39,051 nt of DNA from Rhizosphaericola sp047606825 (GCA_047606825.1 JASGDY010000097.1:1-39051), one strand, 5' to 3'. Shown: positions 7,940-17,132, counted from the stretch's first letter. The notes: generated by a model not told the origin, from the sequence alone. A program made the numbers and translations.

Positions 7940-9577
7940 TCAATCCCCGCTATACACTTTTTCACCGCCAAGATACGTGGCGATTGGTTTTATTTTGTAG
8001 AGTTCGGTGGACGGCGCGGTCATCAGGTCGTTGTCCAATATAACGAAGTCTGCAAGTTTATCTTTTTGGATGCTACCTTTTTCCCTTTCCTCAAAATTGG
8101 CTTTGGCGGCCCATATCGTCATGCCGCGCAGTGCTTGTTCACGTGTCAGCGCGTTTTCTTTTTGGAAGCCGTCTTTCGGAAAACCTTTCTGGTCCTGTCT
8201 TGCGACCGCCGCGTAAAAAGTAAACATCGGGTTGATATGCTCCACCGGAAAATCCGTTCCCAACGGCAGCCAACCGTTTTGTTGCAGTAAATCCTGATAG
8301 GCGTAGGCTGTTTTGATACGTTCCTTGCCGAGACGTTCGCCAGCCCAATACATGTCGCTTGTCGCGTGGGTGGGTTGCACGGATGGGATGATGCTGTATT
8401 TCCCAAACTTTTCTATGTCTGTTTTGCTGACGACTTGCGCGTGTTCGATACGCCATCTCCGGTCGTTTTTTCCTTTCAATACAGACGCGTATACGTCCAA
8501 CAGCACACGGTTGGCAGAGTCTCCGATGGCGTGGGTACACATCTGGAAAGGATAGTTGGCAAGCGTTTCCGCAATTTTTTTATAGTGTTCGATAGAATTG
8601 AGCAAAAATCCTGTCTGTGTCGGCGCGTCGGAATACGGTTGCAACAAACACGCACCGCGCGACCCCAAAGCGCCATCGGCATAGACTTTGAAGCCGCGGA
8701 TGTCCATACGGTCGGTTTTGACAATGCCGCGCCGGAAAAGAAAATCGAAATTTTTTTGAGCGTCTGACAACAGGACGTACATGCGCATCTTGAGCAGTCC
8801 GGCTTTTTGCAGACTGTCCAGTTGCAAGGCAACCTCAAAATCAAGTCCACAATCATCGACCGTCGTCAGCCCTAGGGCGAAACAATTTTTTTGTGCTTGG
8901 TCCAGCAGTTCCACCATCTGGTTCGACGTGGGGTTCGGTATCTTGGAACGAACCAAATCCATCGCGTTGTCGACCAATACACCCGTTGGTTTTCCTTTTT
9001 CCAATACAATCATACCGCCAGACACCTTTTCCCTTCCGTCAACACCCGCAATGTCCAGAGCTTTTTGGTTGGCGATGACGGCGTGTCCGTCGATGCGTTC
9101 CAGTACGACAGGACGGTTGGGAAACAATCGGTCAAGCTGTTCTTTTGTGGGAAACTGTTGCGACGGCCAGTCGTTCTGGTCCCAGCCGCTTCCCAGCAGC
9201 CAACCGTCCAGATGCTTGTCGGCAAAGGTTTTCATGGTTTGCAATACCGCGTCCCAGCTTTCCGTCCCGACAAGGTTGGCACTTTGCAGGTTCTGTGCAT
9301 AGCCTACAAAATGTGCATGCGCATCGATAAAACCTGGATAGATGGCTTTTCCGGCCGCGTCAATCATTTTCGACGACGTATAGTTTTGTAGGATTTTGTA
9401 GGATGGGCCCACCTCCAAAAACTTTCCATCCCGAACAGCAAACGCTTGCGTAATATCAAATCGGGTGTTGACTGTATATACTTTTGCGTTATAGACAATC
9501 AAGTCCGCTGTTTTTTTCTGGGCAAAACAGGTATGTATTGTTAGGAAAAACCCTATTGACAGTAAGAAACGTTTCAT
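7940..9577 (-). CDS. Secreted amidohydrolase (YtcJ/Amidohydro_3 family)
   Basis: Metal-dependent hydrolase of 545 residues with a signal peptide (MKRFLLSIGFFLTIHTCFAQ). The start was chosen at 9577 because the signal peptide begins there; an earlier in-frame ATG at 9631 would add an 18-residue polar extension and cross the divergent promoter region. The TIM-barrel motifs are present: PGFIDAHAHF at about residues 81-90 (metal HxH), HAIGDSANR, RIEHAQVV, and a late aspartate in LGTDFPVEHINP. The family acts on diverse N-acyl or cyclic amide compounds, so the substrate cannot be named. It is divergent from the dehydrogenase at 9658. Confidence 0.9.
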   Translation of the reverse strand: MKRFLLSIGFFLTIHTCFAQKKTADLIVYNAKVYTVNTRFDITQAFAVRDGKFLEVGPSYKILQNYTSSKMIDAAGKAIYPGFIDAHAHFVGYAQNLQSANLVGTESWDAVLQTMKTFADKHLDGWLLGSGWDQNDWPSQQFPTKEQLDRLFPNRPVVLERIDGHAVIANQKALDIAGVDGREKVSGGMIVLEKGKPTGVLVDNAMDLVRSKIPNPTSNQMVELLDQAQKNCFALGLTTVDDCGLDFEVALQLDSLQKAGLLKMRMYVLLSDAQKNFDFLFRRGIVKTDRMDIRGFKVYADGALGSRGACLLQPYSDAPTQTGFLLNSIEHYKKIAETLANYPFQMCTHAIGDSANRVLLDVYASVLKGKNDRRWRIEHAQVVSKTDIEKFGKYSIIPSVQPTHATSDMYWAGERLGKERIKTAYAYQDLLQQNGWLPLGTDFPVEHINPMFTFYAAVARQDQKGFPKDGFQKENALTREQALRGMTIWAAKANFEEREKGSIQKDKLADFVILDNDLMTAPSTELYKIKPIATYLGGEKVYSGD

Positions 9578-9657
9578 AAGATAAATATATTGACTTTCGG
9601 TGATTGTGGAAGTAAATGTCCAAATCATCAAATTGAACTTACCTTTACACCCCGAAA

Positions 9658-10611
9658 ATGAACATTAATATCCAAGATACCGTGAACAAAAAAGCATTAA
9701 TCACCGCCAAAGCCCATCCATATCTTATCGAAACATTGGAAAGGAACGGCTATGATGTGAACTACCAACCCAATATAACCAAACAACAAGTACAAGAACT
9801 AGCGCACGACCTGACAGGATTAGTCATCACCACACGTATCGTTGTGGACCGTTCCATCATCGATGCCGCGCCATACCTGAAATGGGTCGGTCGCCTTGGA
9901 AGCGGCATGGAACTCATCGACGTACCTTACGCGCAGAGCAAAGGCATCCAATGCGAAAGCAGTCCCGAGGGCAACTGCAACGCAGTCGGTGAGCATAGCC
10001 TGGGCTTGCTTCTCAGCCTGATGAACAACATCCACAAAAGTGCCAACGAAGTCGCCGACGGTGATTGGATACGCGATGCCAACAGAGGGGACGAACTGTC
10101 GGGCAGGACGGTCGGCATCATCGGTTTTGGCCATACGGGACCGGCCTTTGCCCGGGTGTTGTCGTCCTTTGGCGTCAACATATTGGCACACGACAAGTAC
10201 AAATTTGGGTTCGGAATCGGCAATATCAAGGAGACCACGCCCGAAGACATATTGGCAAATGCGGACGTCATCAGCATGAACATCCCATTGACGGGTGAAA
10301 CGTTCCACTATGCCAACGACGATTTCTTTTCCAAGATGCAGCGGAAGCCTTATTTCCTTTCCTGTTGCCGTGGCAAGGTGACGGACACGAGTGCTGTCAT
10401 ACGCGCCTTGCAAAAAGGCCTGGTTAAAGCTGCCGCACTAGATGTTTTGGAAAATGAAAAACTCGATACATTCACCGCTACGCAAAAGGAAGAACTACTA
10501 TGGCTCAGCACACAACCCAATGTCATCGTCACGCCACACATCGCAGGCTATACGCACGAGGCTTTTTACAAAATGGCGAAGGTCGTACTGGACAAGCTGG
10601 GCATCCACTAA
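9658..10611 (+). CDS. D-isomer-specific 2-hydroxyacid dehydrogenase (phosphoglycerate dehydrogenase-like)
   Basis: NAD-dependent oxidoreductase of 317 residues. The Rossmann motif is GIIGFGHTG at about residues 153-161, followed by the acidic strand end at AHDKYKF. Catalytic residues are in place: arginine in SCCRGKVTDT (about 238), glutamate in LDVLENEK (about 265), and histidine in VTPHIAGYTH (about 294). It lacks a C-terminal ACT domain, so it is a short form. Relatives in Bacteroidota are often called phosphoglycerate dehydrogenase, but serine-pathway neighbours are absent here and the true substrate is open. It converges with the next gene across only 50 bp with no obvious terminator. 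Confidence 0.88.
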   Translation: MNINIQDTVNKKALITAKAHPYLIETLERNGYDVNYQPNITKQQVQELAHDLTGLVITTRIVVDRSIIDAAPYLKWVGRLGSGMELIDVPYAQSKGIQCESSPEGNCNAVGEHSLGLLLSLMNNIHKSANEVADGDWIRDANRGDELSGRTVGIIGFGHTGPAFARVLSSFGVNILAHDKYKFGFGIGNIKETTPEDILANADVISMNIPLTGETFHYANDDFFSKMQRKPYFLSCCRGKVTDTSAVIRALQKGLVKAAALDVLENEKLDTFTATQKEELLWLSTQPNVIVTPHIAGYTHEAFYKMAKVVLDKLGIH

Positions 10612-10661
10612 CAAGGAAATCAACGACGTTAACTTACACTAAAATTGACGCGTATATTTTC

Positions 10662-11246
10662 TTATAAAAGTATTGTGTTGACCCAGCCAAAAGCAAAACC
10701 AATACTAGCACCGACAACGATTTCAAACAAGGTATGCCTGCCCAACACCAACCGCGAAGCCGCCACCAACACCGCCAACAGCAATACACACAACCCCGAT
10801 TCCCAGCCATAAGGCAACAATATCGCCGCAATGTAAAAATTGACCCCGGCATGTAGGGATATCTTGTACTTTCGGTTGACAATGGCAAACACTGCAACCA
10901 TCACCCAAAAAATCCACATGCTGTACACCAATGCCGTCGTTATCTGCATCCACCAGCAATACAACGACACGACCGCCAACAAACCCATGACAAAAATGAA
11001 AAAACCACGCCGCTGTCCCTGGTCAGAAACGTCGAAATTGGCGTATTTCCCTCTTCCCGTTTTCCAGGCATTATGCAAAATGATAGGAACAGCGATACCG
11101 CCGATGATGATGCCCGAGACAATATCGGCTTTCCATGAAGGTAGTTCCCTGTGCGACAAATAGTAGACCAGCACCGAAATGGTCAGCAACGGATGCCCTA
11201 GGATAGAAACAGCCTTGGCGACTTGTCTTAGTGTTTTGGATGGCAC
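10662..11246 (-). CDS. PAP2-family (phosphatidic acid phosphatase-like) membrane protein
   Basis: Integral membrane protein of about 194 residues with five to six helices. Degenerate PAP2 motifs are visible: KISLHAG in place of PSGH at about residues 143-149, and SRLVLGRHTLFE in place of SR-x5-H-x3-D at about 170-181, where the final Asp is Glu. The usual first motif is reduced to DQGQRRGFF. It may dephosphorylate a lipid phosphate such as undecaprenyl pyrophosphate, or may have lost activity. No ATG lies at a sensible place. TTG 11294 and GTG 11288 sit on or at the upstream terminator, so GTG 11246 (MPSKTLRQ) is preferred. Confidence 0.75.
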   Translation of the reverse strand: MPSKTLRQVAKAVSILGHPLLTISVLVYYLSHRELPSWKADIVSGIIIGGIAVPIILHNAWKTGRGKYANFDVSDQGQRRGFFIFVMGLLAVVSLYCWWMQITTALVYSMWIFWVMVAVFAIVNRKYKISLHAGVNFYIAAILLPYGWESGLCVLLLAVLVAASRLVLGRHTLFEIVVGASIGFAFGWVNTILL

Positions 11247-11292
11247 GGTTTTATACTTTTTTACGCAAAATACGGCACATCCTTCCACAAAC

Positions 11293-11326
11293 AAAAAGAG
11301 GGCATCTTTCCGGATGCCCTCTTTTT
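11293..11326. terminator. Intrinsic terminator, bidirectional
   Basis: AAAAAGAGGGCATC and GATGCCCTCTTTTT form a perfect 14-bp stem around a TTTCCG loop, with T-runs on both strands. On the minus strand it ends the transcript of the secreted protein at 11394-11828. It therefore excludes translation starts at 11288-11294 for the next gene, unless that message is leaderless. Confidence 0.85.
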
Positions 11327-11393
11327 GCCCTTATATTTTATCAATCGCATTGATAAACGGCTATTGTTTTTCTTTGTGGCTACGCTTTTTTAC

Positions 11394-11828
11394 TTATCTG
11401 TGCCAATGTCCATTTCCATGGTCACGGCCGTAATTTCTTCCACCGCGACCTTGCATGACATAATTGTTGTTGGCAAAGCCCTGTCTACCACCATCCCGAT
11501 ATGCGGGGACACCACGTCTCATAAACACGCTACGGTTCACAGGCATGGCACACCCTCTACGGAAATCGTATCTTGCAAATCTTGCAGGAACGGCCCGGCT
11601 GTACAGCCATCTGTTGTTTTCGAAATACACATATTGGCCAACGCCCATGTCATAGTAGCAATTGATGTCAGGAAAATAATAATACGGGCTTGCCGAACCG
11701 GCAGGAACCCATACGGGAGCGACAGGGACAGGGGTACCGATGCTGATACCGATGTGAACTTGTGCTTTCGCTGCTGAAAAGATTCCTATACAAACAATTG
11801 CCAGTGATGTGTAAATTACCTTTTTCAT
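11394..11828 (-). CDS. Small secreted protein rich in Tyr, Arg and Gly
   Basis: A 144-residue exported protein of unknown function. The signal peptide is MKKVIYTSLAIVCIGIFSAAKA, cut before QVHIG. The mature part has a proline/valine-rich stretch (GTPVPVAPVWVPAGS), then YYYFPDINCYYDMGVGQYVYF with NNRWLYS. It ends in a Gly/Arg/Asn-rich low-complexity tail finishing NGHWHR. Aromatic and histidine-rich secreted proteins of this style are common in the phylum and may bind surfaces or metals, which is inference. The start at 11828 is preferred to an in-frame upstream start at 11924 because the signal peptide begins here. Three 14-bp tandem repeats lie upstream. Confidence 0.75.
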   Translation of the reverse strand: MKKVIYTSLAIVCIGIFSAAKAQVHIGISIGTPVPVAPVWVPAGSASPYYYFPDINCYYDMGVGQYVYFENNRWLYSRAVPARFARYDFRRGCAMPVNRSVFMRRGVPAYRDGGRQGFANNNYVMQGRGGRNYGRDHGNGHWHR

Positions 11829-12282
11829 GTCCTTGAATTTTATTTGTTCAACAATAATCCGATGCGGTGTCAACCGTAAAAAGGCTTTTGGAGCAATGGC
11901 TGTAAGCCATCTTTTTACTGCCATCTTTTTACTGCCGTCTTTTTACTTTCTCGGGCTTATCACCCCTCGCATCTTTCTTTTCTATTATGAAAAGCGTGCC
12001 AAACTTGCATATTCCTTTTGCCTTTGTGGATAAACATGACAAAAACTTCGGTAAAATAAACGGGCTTCCAGCGTAGAAATACGGAATACCGTAATGTCGG
12101 TGGGACATTTATGGCAATACTTAATATCCTCCGTGTGGTGCGAAGATTAGCGGTCAATCCACGACAGAAAACCCGTCGTGGTATCTATTTCCCGCTGCAT
12201 AAAATCAGTACATGGCAAATTACTCTAACGCATAAACACCTCATTGTTTTTGTTGGGGGAAAAGCCGTATTTTAGTTACTTA
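11829..12282. other. 454-bp gene-free region
   Basis: No credible coding region on either strand. It holds three tandem 14-bp repeats (11906-11947), a single perfect DnaA-box-like nonamer TGTGGATAA at 12025-12033, and a hairpin CCACGAC/GTCGTGG at 12159-12181 without a T-run. It presumably carries the promoter of the secreted protein gene and the 3' end of the transglutaminase operon. Confidence 0.6.
11906..11947. repeat. Three tandem copies of a 14-bp repeat
   Basis: GCCATCTTTTTACT occurs at 11906-11919 and 11920-11933, and as GCCGTCTTTTTACT at 11934-11947. The array lies about 80-120 bp upstream of the secreted protein gene. It could be an operator array or a slippage-prone minisatellite. 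Confidence 0.85.
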
Positions 12283-13188
12283 CTACTGTTGCTGCATCTC
12301 AAACTGTTCGGAAACGACTATCGGCGTCTGGACTTTTTGCTGGAGCAATTCTACTTCATTGTCTTCCTCAATGACATGACCGTCTTCAAAACCAACGCTA
12401 ACAATGGCTTTCATTCGTTGGTTGGCGATGCCCTTAAAAGAGCCTTTCACGGGTGAACAGTCATCGAAATGCCTACCCACGGCTAGTTTGACATGCGTGT
12501 CCGTTACCCACATATTGTTGGTCGGGTCGATGCCATGCCAACCATATTCGTCCGTCCACGCTTCTACCCAAGCATGTGTAGCACCTTGTCCACGCATGCC
12601 GTTCCTGTTGGGACAAAGATAGCCGGTCACATATCGGGCAGTAATGCCCAAGCTGCGTAACAGGTGCAGCAACAGGTGGGCGAAGTCCTGACACACGCCC
12701 TGTCTCTTTTCCAGGATTTCGTCTATGGTGGTCTCTATGGTCGTAGAACCCTTCCGATAACGGAAATTATCGTAGATGTATTGACTGCACCATTCTGTAA
12801 GCGTTCTTTTGTGTATGTTTTTAGGTGCCTGTGCCAAAATATCGTCAACGATGTCATTCGATTGGATAACAAACGGTTTGGTATAATCAAACCGCGTGAT
12901 TTCTGGAAGAGGTTTCATCAAGCGTAACGCAGGAGACTCGGTGTCCACCGTTATTTTGCTGTCGATGACCATGTGCGTATGTGGCTCGTTGATACTGAAT
13001 ACACCTACACGGTTGCCCCAATAATCAATGAAAAATTGCATTTCAGGGTCATGTGTTACGGTCACATCCTGATATATGACATTTTGGTCAATCCCATGGA
13101 CGGGGTATATCTTCAGTTGGTTGACGCTGTCAATCACGGGTGCGTCATATTGGTATTGTGTGATATGTCTGATATTGTATATCGGCAT
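12283..13188 (-). CDS. Transglutaminase-like protease/amidase, third gene of ATP-grasp operon
   Basis: Cytoplasmic protein of 301 residues with no signal peptide. An N-terminal bacterial transglutaminase-associated domain (MPIYNIRHITQYQYDAPV onward) precedes a transglutaminase core with an intact triad: Cys166 in QGVCQDFAH, His205 in ATHAWVEAW, Asp221 in GIDPTN. Such enzymes hydrolyse or transfer peptide and isopeptide bonds. It starts 18 bp behind the alpha-E gene and is the last of a three-gene operon with the ATP-grasp ligase. A reasonable model is that it trims or reverses the ligase product. The C-terminal 30 residues are Glu/Gln-rich and variable. Confidence 0.9.
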   Translation of the reverse strand: MPIYNIRHITQYQYDAPVIDSVNQLKIYPVHGIDQNVIYQDVTVTHDPEMQFFIDYWGNRVGVFSINEPHTHMVIDSKITVDTESPALRLMKPLPEITRFDYTKPFVIQSNDIVDDILAQAPKNIHKRTLTEWCSQYIYDNFRYRKGSTTIETTIDEILEKRQGVCQDFAHLLLHLLRSLGITARYVTGYLCPNRNGMRGQGATHAWVEAWTDEYGWHGIDPTNNMWVTDTHVKLAVGRHFDDCSPVKGSFKGIANQRMKAIVSVGFEDGHVIEEDNEVELLQQKVQTPIVVSEQFEMQQQ

Positions 13189-13206
13189 TTTGTTGCTCTG
13201 TTTGGA

Positions 13207-14148
13207 TTAGTAATACGAGAAGAAGCTTTGTCCAATCAACTGGCTCAATTCATACAGGTCGGCTTTGAGTTCTTCTATGAAAACAATTACACCCTTTTGC
13301 TGTATGGACTCAATGTCGGTATATCTGATTTTTGCAAACAGCATCCCAGTTTTCCTTTTGATTTTTTTATTGTTGACGTTGTTGTTTTCCCTTAGGATAT
13401 TGGTAATGTATATCTGTATCTTGTTGGCAGTGTACGCCAGGCTTTTTGGAAAAAATTCATTTAGGAATACCATGTCGATGATGTTTTCCTCGTGGTTTCC
13501 GCCTCGGTAAGCTTTAAGGTAGAGTTCATAGCCACTTAGGTTCAGTAACAGGTTTTTCCAATAAAGAATGTTATTGGTATCTTCTGTTTTTTCTTTCAAA
13601 AAAACATTGAACTTGGTTTCTGCAAAATTGAGCGTCTGTATGGCTCGTTCTATAAACCGTCCGAGGTTCATGAAATTCCAACCTTCTCCCCTGGACATGG
13701 TATTTTCAAACACGCCGTAATAAATCCTGCTTTCGTCCATCTGCTTGATCAACAACGCCATCTGTTCGCCTGTGGCGATGGCTTTTTCTATATCAAGGCA
13801 ATTGACAGAATGGTATATCTCGTTTATGGCCTCCCACACTTCGCGGGTAAGTAGATCCTGCGTACCGCGTGCGTTTTCGCGTGCCTTTGTAACCAATACC
13901 CTAAGAGAATTGTTGCCGTCCATGGTCAGTAGTTGGCGCAGTACATTGTCTGCACTGGAAGACACTTCGCTGAATTGCTCTTCCGGCAGATAGCAAAATA
14001 TCCTGACAATGGCAGACCAGTCAAAATGCTGTCGGTCATTGATATCATAACTTACATAAAACCCATTGGAAAGGACACGCAATATGAGATCAACGCGCTC
14101 CATATAGCGGGTCATCCAATATAAACTATCGGCAGTTCTTGCTAACAT
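13207..14148 (-). CDS. Alpha-E domain protein (DUF403)
   Basis: All-helical protein of 313 residues beginning MLARTADSLYWMTRYMERVD, the characteristic alpha-E start. Further conserved parts are NSLRVLVTKARENARGTQD at about 80-98, a central SRGEGWNFMNLGRFIERA, and a helical C-terminus. The molecular function is unknown. The domain is found almost only next to circularly permuted ATP-grasp ligases and transglutaminases, and is thought to be a partner or scaffold in peptide-bond chemistry. It lies 45 bp behind the ATP-grasp gene and 18 bp before the transglutaminase gene. No membrane segment or signal. Confidence 0.92.
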   Translation of the reverse strand: MLARTADSLYWMTRYMERVDLILRVLSNGFYVSYDINDRQHFDWSAIVRIFCYLPEEQFSEVSSSADNVLRQLLTMDGNNSLRVLVTKARENARGTQDLLTREVWEAINEIYHSVNCLDIEKAIATGEQMALLIKQMDESRIYYGVFENTMSRGEGWNFMNLGRFIERAIQTLNFAETKFNVFLKEKTEDTNNILYWKNLLLNLSGYELYLKAYRGGNHEENIIDMVFLNEFFPKSLAYTANKIQIYITNILRENNNVNNKKIKRKTGMLFAKIRYTDIESIQQKGVIVFIEELKADLYELSQLIGQSFFSYY

Positions 14149-14193
14149 ATATGTTGACTGTTTTCTATTGTTAAGTAATGTTTATTAGCTTAA

Positions 14194-15642
14194 TTAATCT
14201 TCGTTCAAAACCCAAGTGTCTTTGCTACCTCCGCCCTGTGAGGAATTGACGACTTTGCTTCCTTCTTTTAAAGCAACCCTTGTCAACCCACCGGGGACAA
14301 TGTCTATCCCATTGGGACCGCATAGGGCATACGGACGCAGGTCTACGTGGCGAGCCTGTAGCTTGTCGTCAATGAAACAAGGTGCCGTACTTAACGAAAC
14401 AATGGGCTGGGCAATAAAATTCCTCGGTGCTTCGTTGACGGCTTTTATCGTTGCGACTATTTCTTCGTCGCTCGCCTTGTCTCCCATTACGAGACCATAG
14501 CCTCCGCTTTCATTGGTCTTTTTGATGACCATTTTTCTGAAATTGGCAATCGTGTACGCGCGCTCGTCTTCATTTTCCATACTATACGTCGGCACGTTTT
14601 TCAATATTGGCTCTTCGTTGAGGTAATATTTTATCATCTTGGGTACATAGGTATAGACGGCCTTGTCGTCGGCAACGCCGTTGCCGACGGCGTTGGCTAT
14701 GTTGACATTGCCTTTGCGGACAACACTCATCAAACCCGCCACACCTAGCGTGCTGTCAGCCCTAAAAGAAAGTGGATCCAGAAAATCATCGTCCACACGT
14801 CGGTAGATGACATCAACCTGCCTCAGGCCACTTGTCGATTTCATATAGACGTGCTGATCCTGTACGACGAGGTCGCGCCCTTCCACCAATTCTATGCCCA
14901 TGTACTTGGCGAGGAAACTATGCTCATAATAGGCACTGTTGTAAATGCCGGGCGTAAGCAATACGACCGTAGGATTGTTCATGTTGCGCGGCGCGACGGA
15001 AGTTAACACTTTATGCAAAAGTGTGGGGTAGTCCGATATGCTTCTGACCTTGTTTTCGGTAATCAGGTGGGGAAATATCCTTTTGGTTATCTCCCTGTTT
15101 TCCAGCATATAGCTTACACCGCTGGGCGTCCGGAGGTTGTCTTCCAGTACGTAAAACTCACCACTGGCATCCCTGATCAAGTCAATGCCCGCAATATGTA
15201 CGTAAATGTCATGGGGTAGCCGGATACCAAAAACATCACGGTTGTAATGTGGACAACTGGTTATCAACTCGGCAGGCACTATGCCGTCAAGAATTATCTG
15301 TTGCTTACCATACACGTCTTTCAGAAAAAGGTTCAATGCCCTAAGCCGTTGCTTAATCCCCGTTTCTATGGTTGACCATTCCGAAGCGGTGATGATTCTT
15401 GGGATGATATCGAACGGAAATATCCGCTCGATTCCTTCTTTTTCGCTATAAACGGTGAAAGTAATGCCCCTGTTCATGAATAGGTCGGCCGCGATTTTTT
15501 CCTTTTCTTTAAAAGAAGAAGCATCGAACTGCCTGATGTATTCGTCCACTTTCTCATAAGGCACCCTTATCGTCCCGTTTTCGAGCCGCATTTCATCATA
15601 AATAGATGCATTTTTTATATATTCTTTACTCCAATGATCCAT
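14194..15642 (-). CDS. Circularly permuted ATP-grasp ligase (DUF404/DUF407)
   Basis: Predicted ATP-dependent carboxylate-amine ligase of 482 residues, first gene of the operon. Family landmarks: an N-terminal helical part, RIFPFDIIPRIITASEWSTI, then IAGIDLIRDASGEFYVLEDN with the acidic metal-binding ending, RTPSGVSYMLENR, GRDLVVQDQHVYMKS, and a C-terminal KKTNESGGYGLVMGD nucleotide-binding segment. The end, VVNSSQGGGSKDTWVLNED, is typical. By analogy with ATP-grasp enzymes it should activate a carboxylate as acyl phosphate and join it to an amine. The substrate, whether a peptide or protein tail, is not known. Start ATG 15642 is supported by family-like length. Confidence 0.92.
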   Translation of the reverse strand: MDHWSKEYIKNASIYDEMRLENGTIRVPYEKVDEYIRQFDASSFKEKEKIAADLFMNRGITFTVYSEKEGIERIFPFDIIPRIITASEWSTIETGIKQRLRALNLFLKDVYGKQQIILDGIVPAELITSCPHYNRDVFGIRLPHDIYVHIAGIDLIRDASGEFYVLEDNLRTPSGVSYMLENREITKRIFPHLITENKVRSISDYPTLLHKVLTSVAPRNMNNPTVVLLTPGIYNSAYYEHSFLAKYMGIELVEGRDLVVQDQHVYMKSTSGLRQVDVIYRRVDDDFLDPLSFRADSTLGVAGLMSVVRKGNVNIANAVGNGVADDKAVYTYVPKMIKYYLNEEPILKNVPTYSMENEDERAYTIANFRKMVIKKTNESGGYGLVMGDKASDEEIVATIKAVNEAPRNFIAQPIVSLSTAPCFIDDKLQARHVDLRPYALCGPNGIDIVPGGLTRVALKEGSKVVNSSQGGGSKDTWVLNED

Positions 15643-15941
15643 AGTTAGAAAAGTTTTTATTTACCTATGAAAGATATTGAAAAAAAATTAACCTTTATTA
15701 AAAATGTAAAGTATGGTGTCGGTTTTTAATATATTTTTTAAATAATAATATATACATGTATATAGAACATCGATTTACATGTTTGTAATAGAATATATAA
15801 GTCCCTCAATCGTTAAGTCTCCGGCAGTCCGCTTATAACCGTGTTGGGTACGGCCAACGACGCATTCTTCTGAGAAAAGCGGAGCTTGCGTGTGGACAAA
15901 ACGGGAAAGGGAAATCAACCTTGTCCCTACAGTCGTCAGTG
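15643..15941. other. AT-rich intergenic region between hflX and the ATP-grasp operon
   Basis: No gene seen. The half nearest the ATP-grasp gene is very AT-rich, with a TATACATGTATA palindrome at 15751-15762. The other half holds a small hairpin (GTTGG/CCAAC near 15850). The promoter of the three-gene operon should lie here, but no clean TAnnTTTG box is visible on the minus strand. Confidence 0.5.
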
Positions 15942-17132
15942 TCAATAATAAACCGTTTTGTAAGGATAGCGTATTTTGTACAAGTCCCGTACTTTTTCCA
16001 AAATCTTCATTCTTAACACATCGATGTTTTCTCTTTCTGTAGCGGAAATGAAAATGCTGTTGCCTTCGGTAATGTTACTCCATTTTTGGAAAAGTTCTTC
16101 CTCGAGTTGTTTTTTAACGTCTTCGCCCAGCCATGGGTCAAATGTTTTTTCGGCATAAAGATCCATTTTATTGAAAACCATGATGATTGGTTTTTCAAAA
16201 GCTTTTAGTTCCTGCAATGTCTTGTTCACGACTGCGATTTGCTCCTCGTGCTGTGGATGCGAAATATCCACAACATGCAATAATATGTCGGCCTCACGTA
16301 CTTCGTCCAGCGTACTTTTGAAACTTTCTACCAAGTGGTGCGGAAGCTTTCGTATAAAACCGACCGTATCACTCAAAAGGAACGGTGTATTTTCATAAAC
16401 GATTTTTCTGGTAGTGGTATCGAGCGTGGCAAACAGCTTGTTTTCAGAAAAAACATCGCTTTTGCTCAATAGGTTCATCATTGTACTTTTTCCCACATTC
16501 GTATAACCTACAAGAGAAACGCGTATGTGTTCACCGCGTTCTTTTCGTTGGGTAAAAGCCTGTTTGTCTATTTCTTTCAATTTACCACGGAGGAAGGCAA
16601 TTTTATCTTTGACAAGGCGACGGTCCGTTTCTATTTCCGTTTCCCCGGGACCTCGCGAACCAATGCCACCACCCTGACGCTCCAAGTGTGTCCACATCCC
16701 TTTGAGCCGTGGAAGCAAATACTGGTATTGGGCAAGCTCAACTTGTACACGCGCCTGTGCTGTCCGTGCCCTTCCCGCAAAAATATCCAGGATAAGGTTG
16801 CTGCGGTCAATGACTTTGGTCTCTATTTCCTTTTGTATGTTGTTGATCTGCGCTCCGGTAAGTTCATCGTCAAACAGTACAACATCGGCCTGTTTGGCCT
16901 TGACGTATGCTTTTATTTCCTGTAGTTTTCCGCTTCCCACAAAAGTACGGCTGTCCGGACGCTCCATCCTTTGGTAAAAACGCTTGATGGCACGTGCTCC
17001 CGCCGTCTCTGCTAGAAAAGCCAGTTCATCCAGATATTCGTTTATTTGTTCTTCGGTCTGACCTTGCTGCATCAGACCCACAAGGACAGCCTTTTCGGCC
17101 TCCTTTACTTTTTTATTTTTATCTATTATCAA
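15942..17132 (-). CDS. hflX: GTPase HflX (ribosome-associated)
   Basis: GTPase of about 396 residues that binds the 50S subunit and splits or rescues stalled ribosomes. The N-terminal HflX domain (AVLVGLMQQGQ, then FVGSGKLQEIK) is followed by the glycine-rich linker RQGGGIGSRGPGETEIETDR. The G domain has GYTNVGKST (G1), DTVGFIRKLP (G3), NKMD (G4) and SATE (G5). The first in-frame ATG, 17207, lies inside the terminator hairpin of the preceding gene and upstream of a -7 promoter element. I therefore place the start at TTG 17132, which still gives the complete N-terminal domain. The 5' leader would be about ten bases. Confidence 0.93.
   Translation of the reverse strand: MIIDKNKKVKEAEKAVLVGLMQQGQTEEQINEYLDELAFLAETAGARAIKRFYQRMERPDSRTFVGSGKLQEIKAYVKAKQADVVLFDDELTGAQINNIQKEIETKVIDRSNLILDIFAGRARTAQARVQVELAQYQYLLPRLKGMWTHLERQGGGIGSRGPGETEIETDRRLVKDKIAFLRGKLKEIDKQAFTQRKERGEHIRVSLVGYTNVGKSTMMNLLSKSDVFSENKLFATLDTTTRKIVYENTPFLLSDTVGFIRKLPHHLVESFKSTLDEVREADILLHVVDISHPQHEEQIAVVNKTLQELKAFEKPIIMVFNKMDLYAEKTFDPWLGEDVKKQLEEELFQKWSNITEGNSIFISATERENIDVLRMKILEKVRDLYKIRYPYKTVYY

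Noticed and set aside
12025..12033. Single perfect DnaA-box-like TGTGGATAA in the 454-bp gap
   Set aside because: No second perfect or one-mismatch box nearby; compatible with chance. The cluster at 24.1-24.5 kb is far better.
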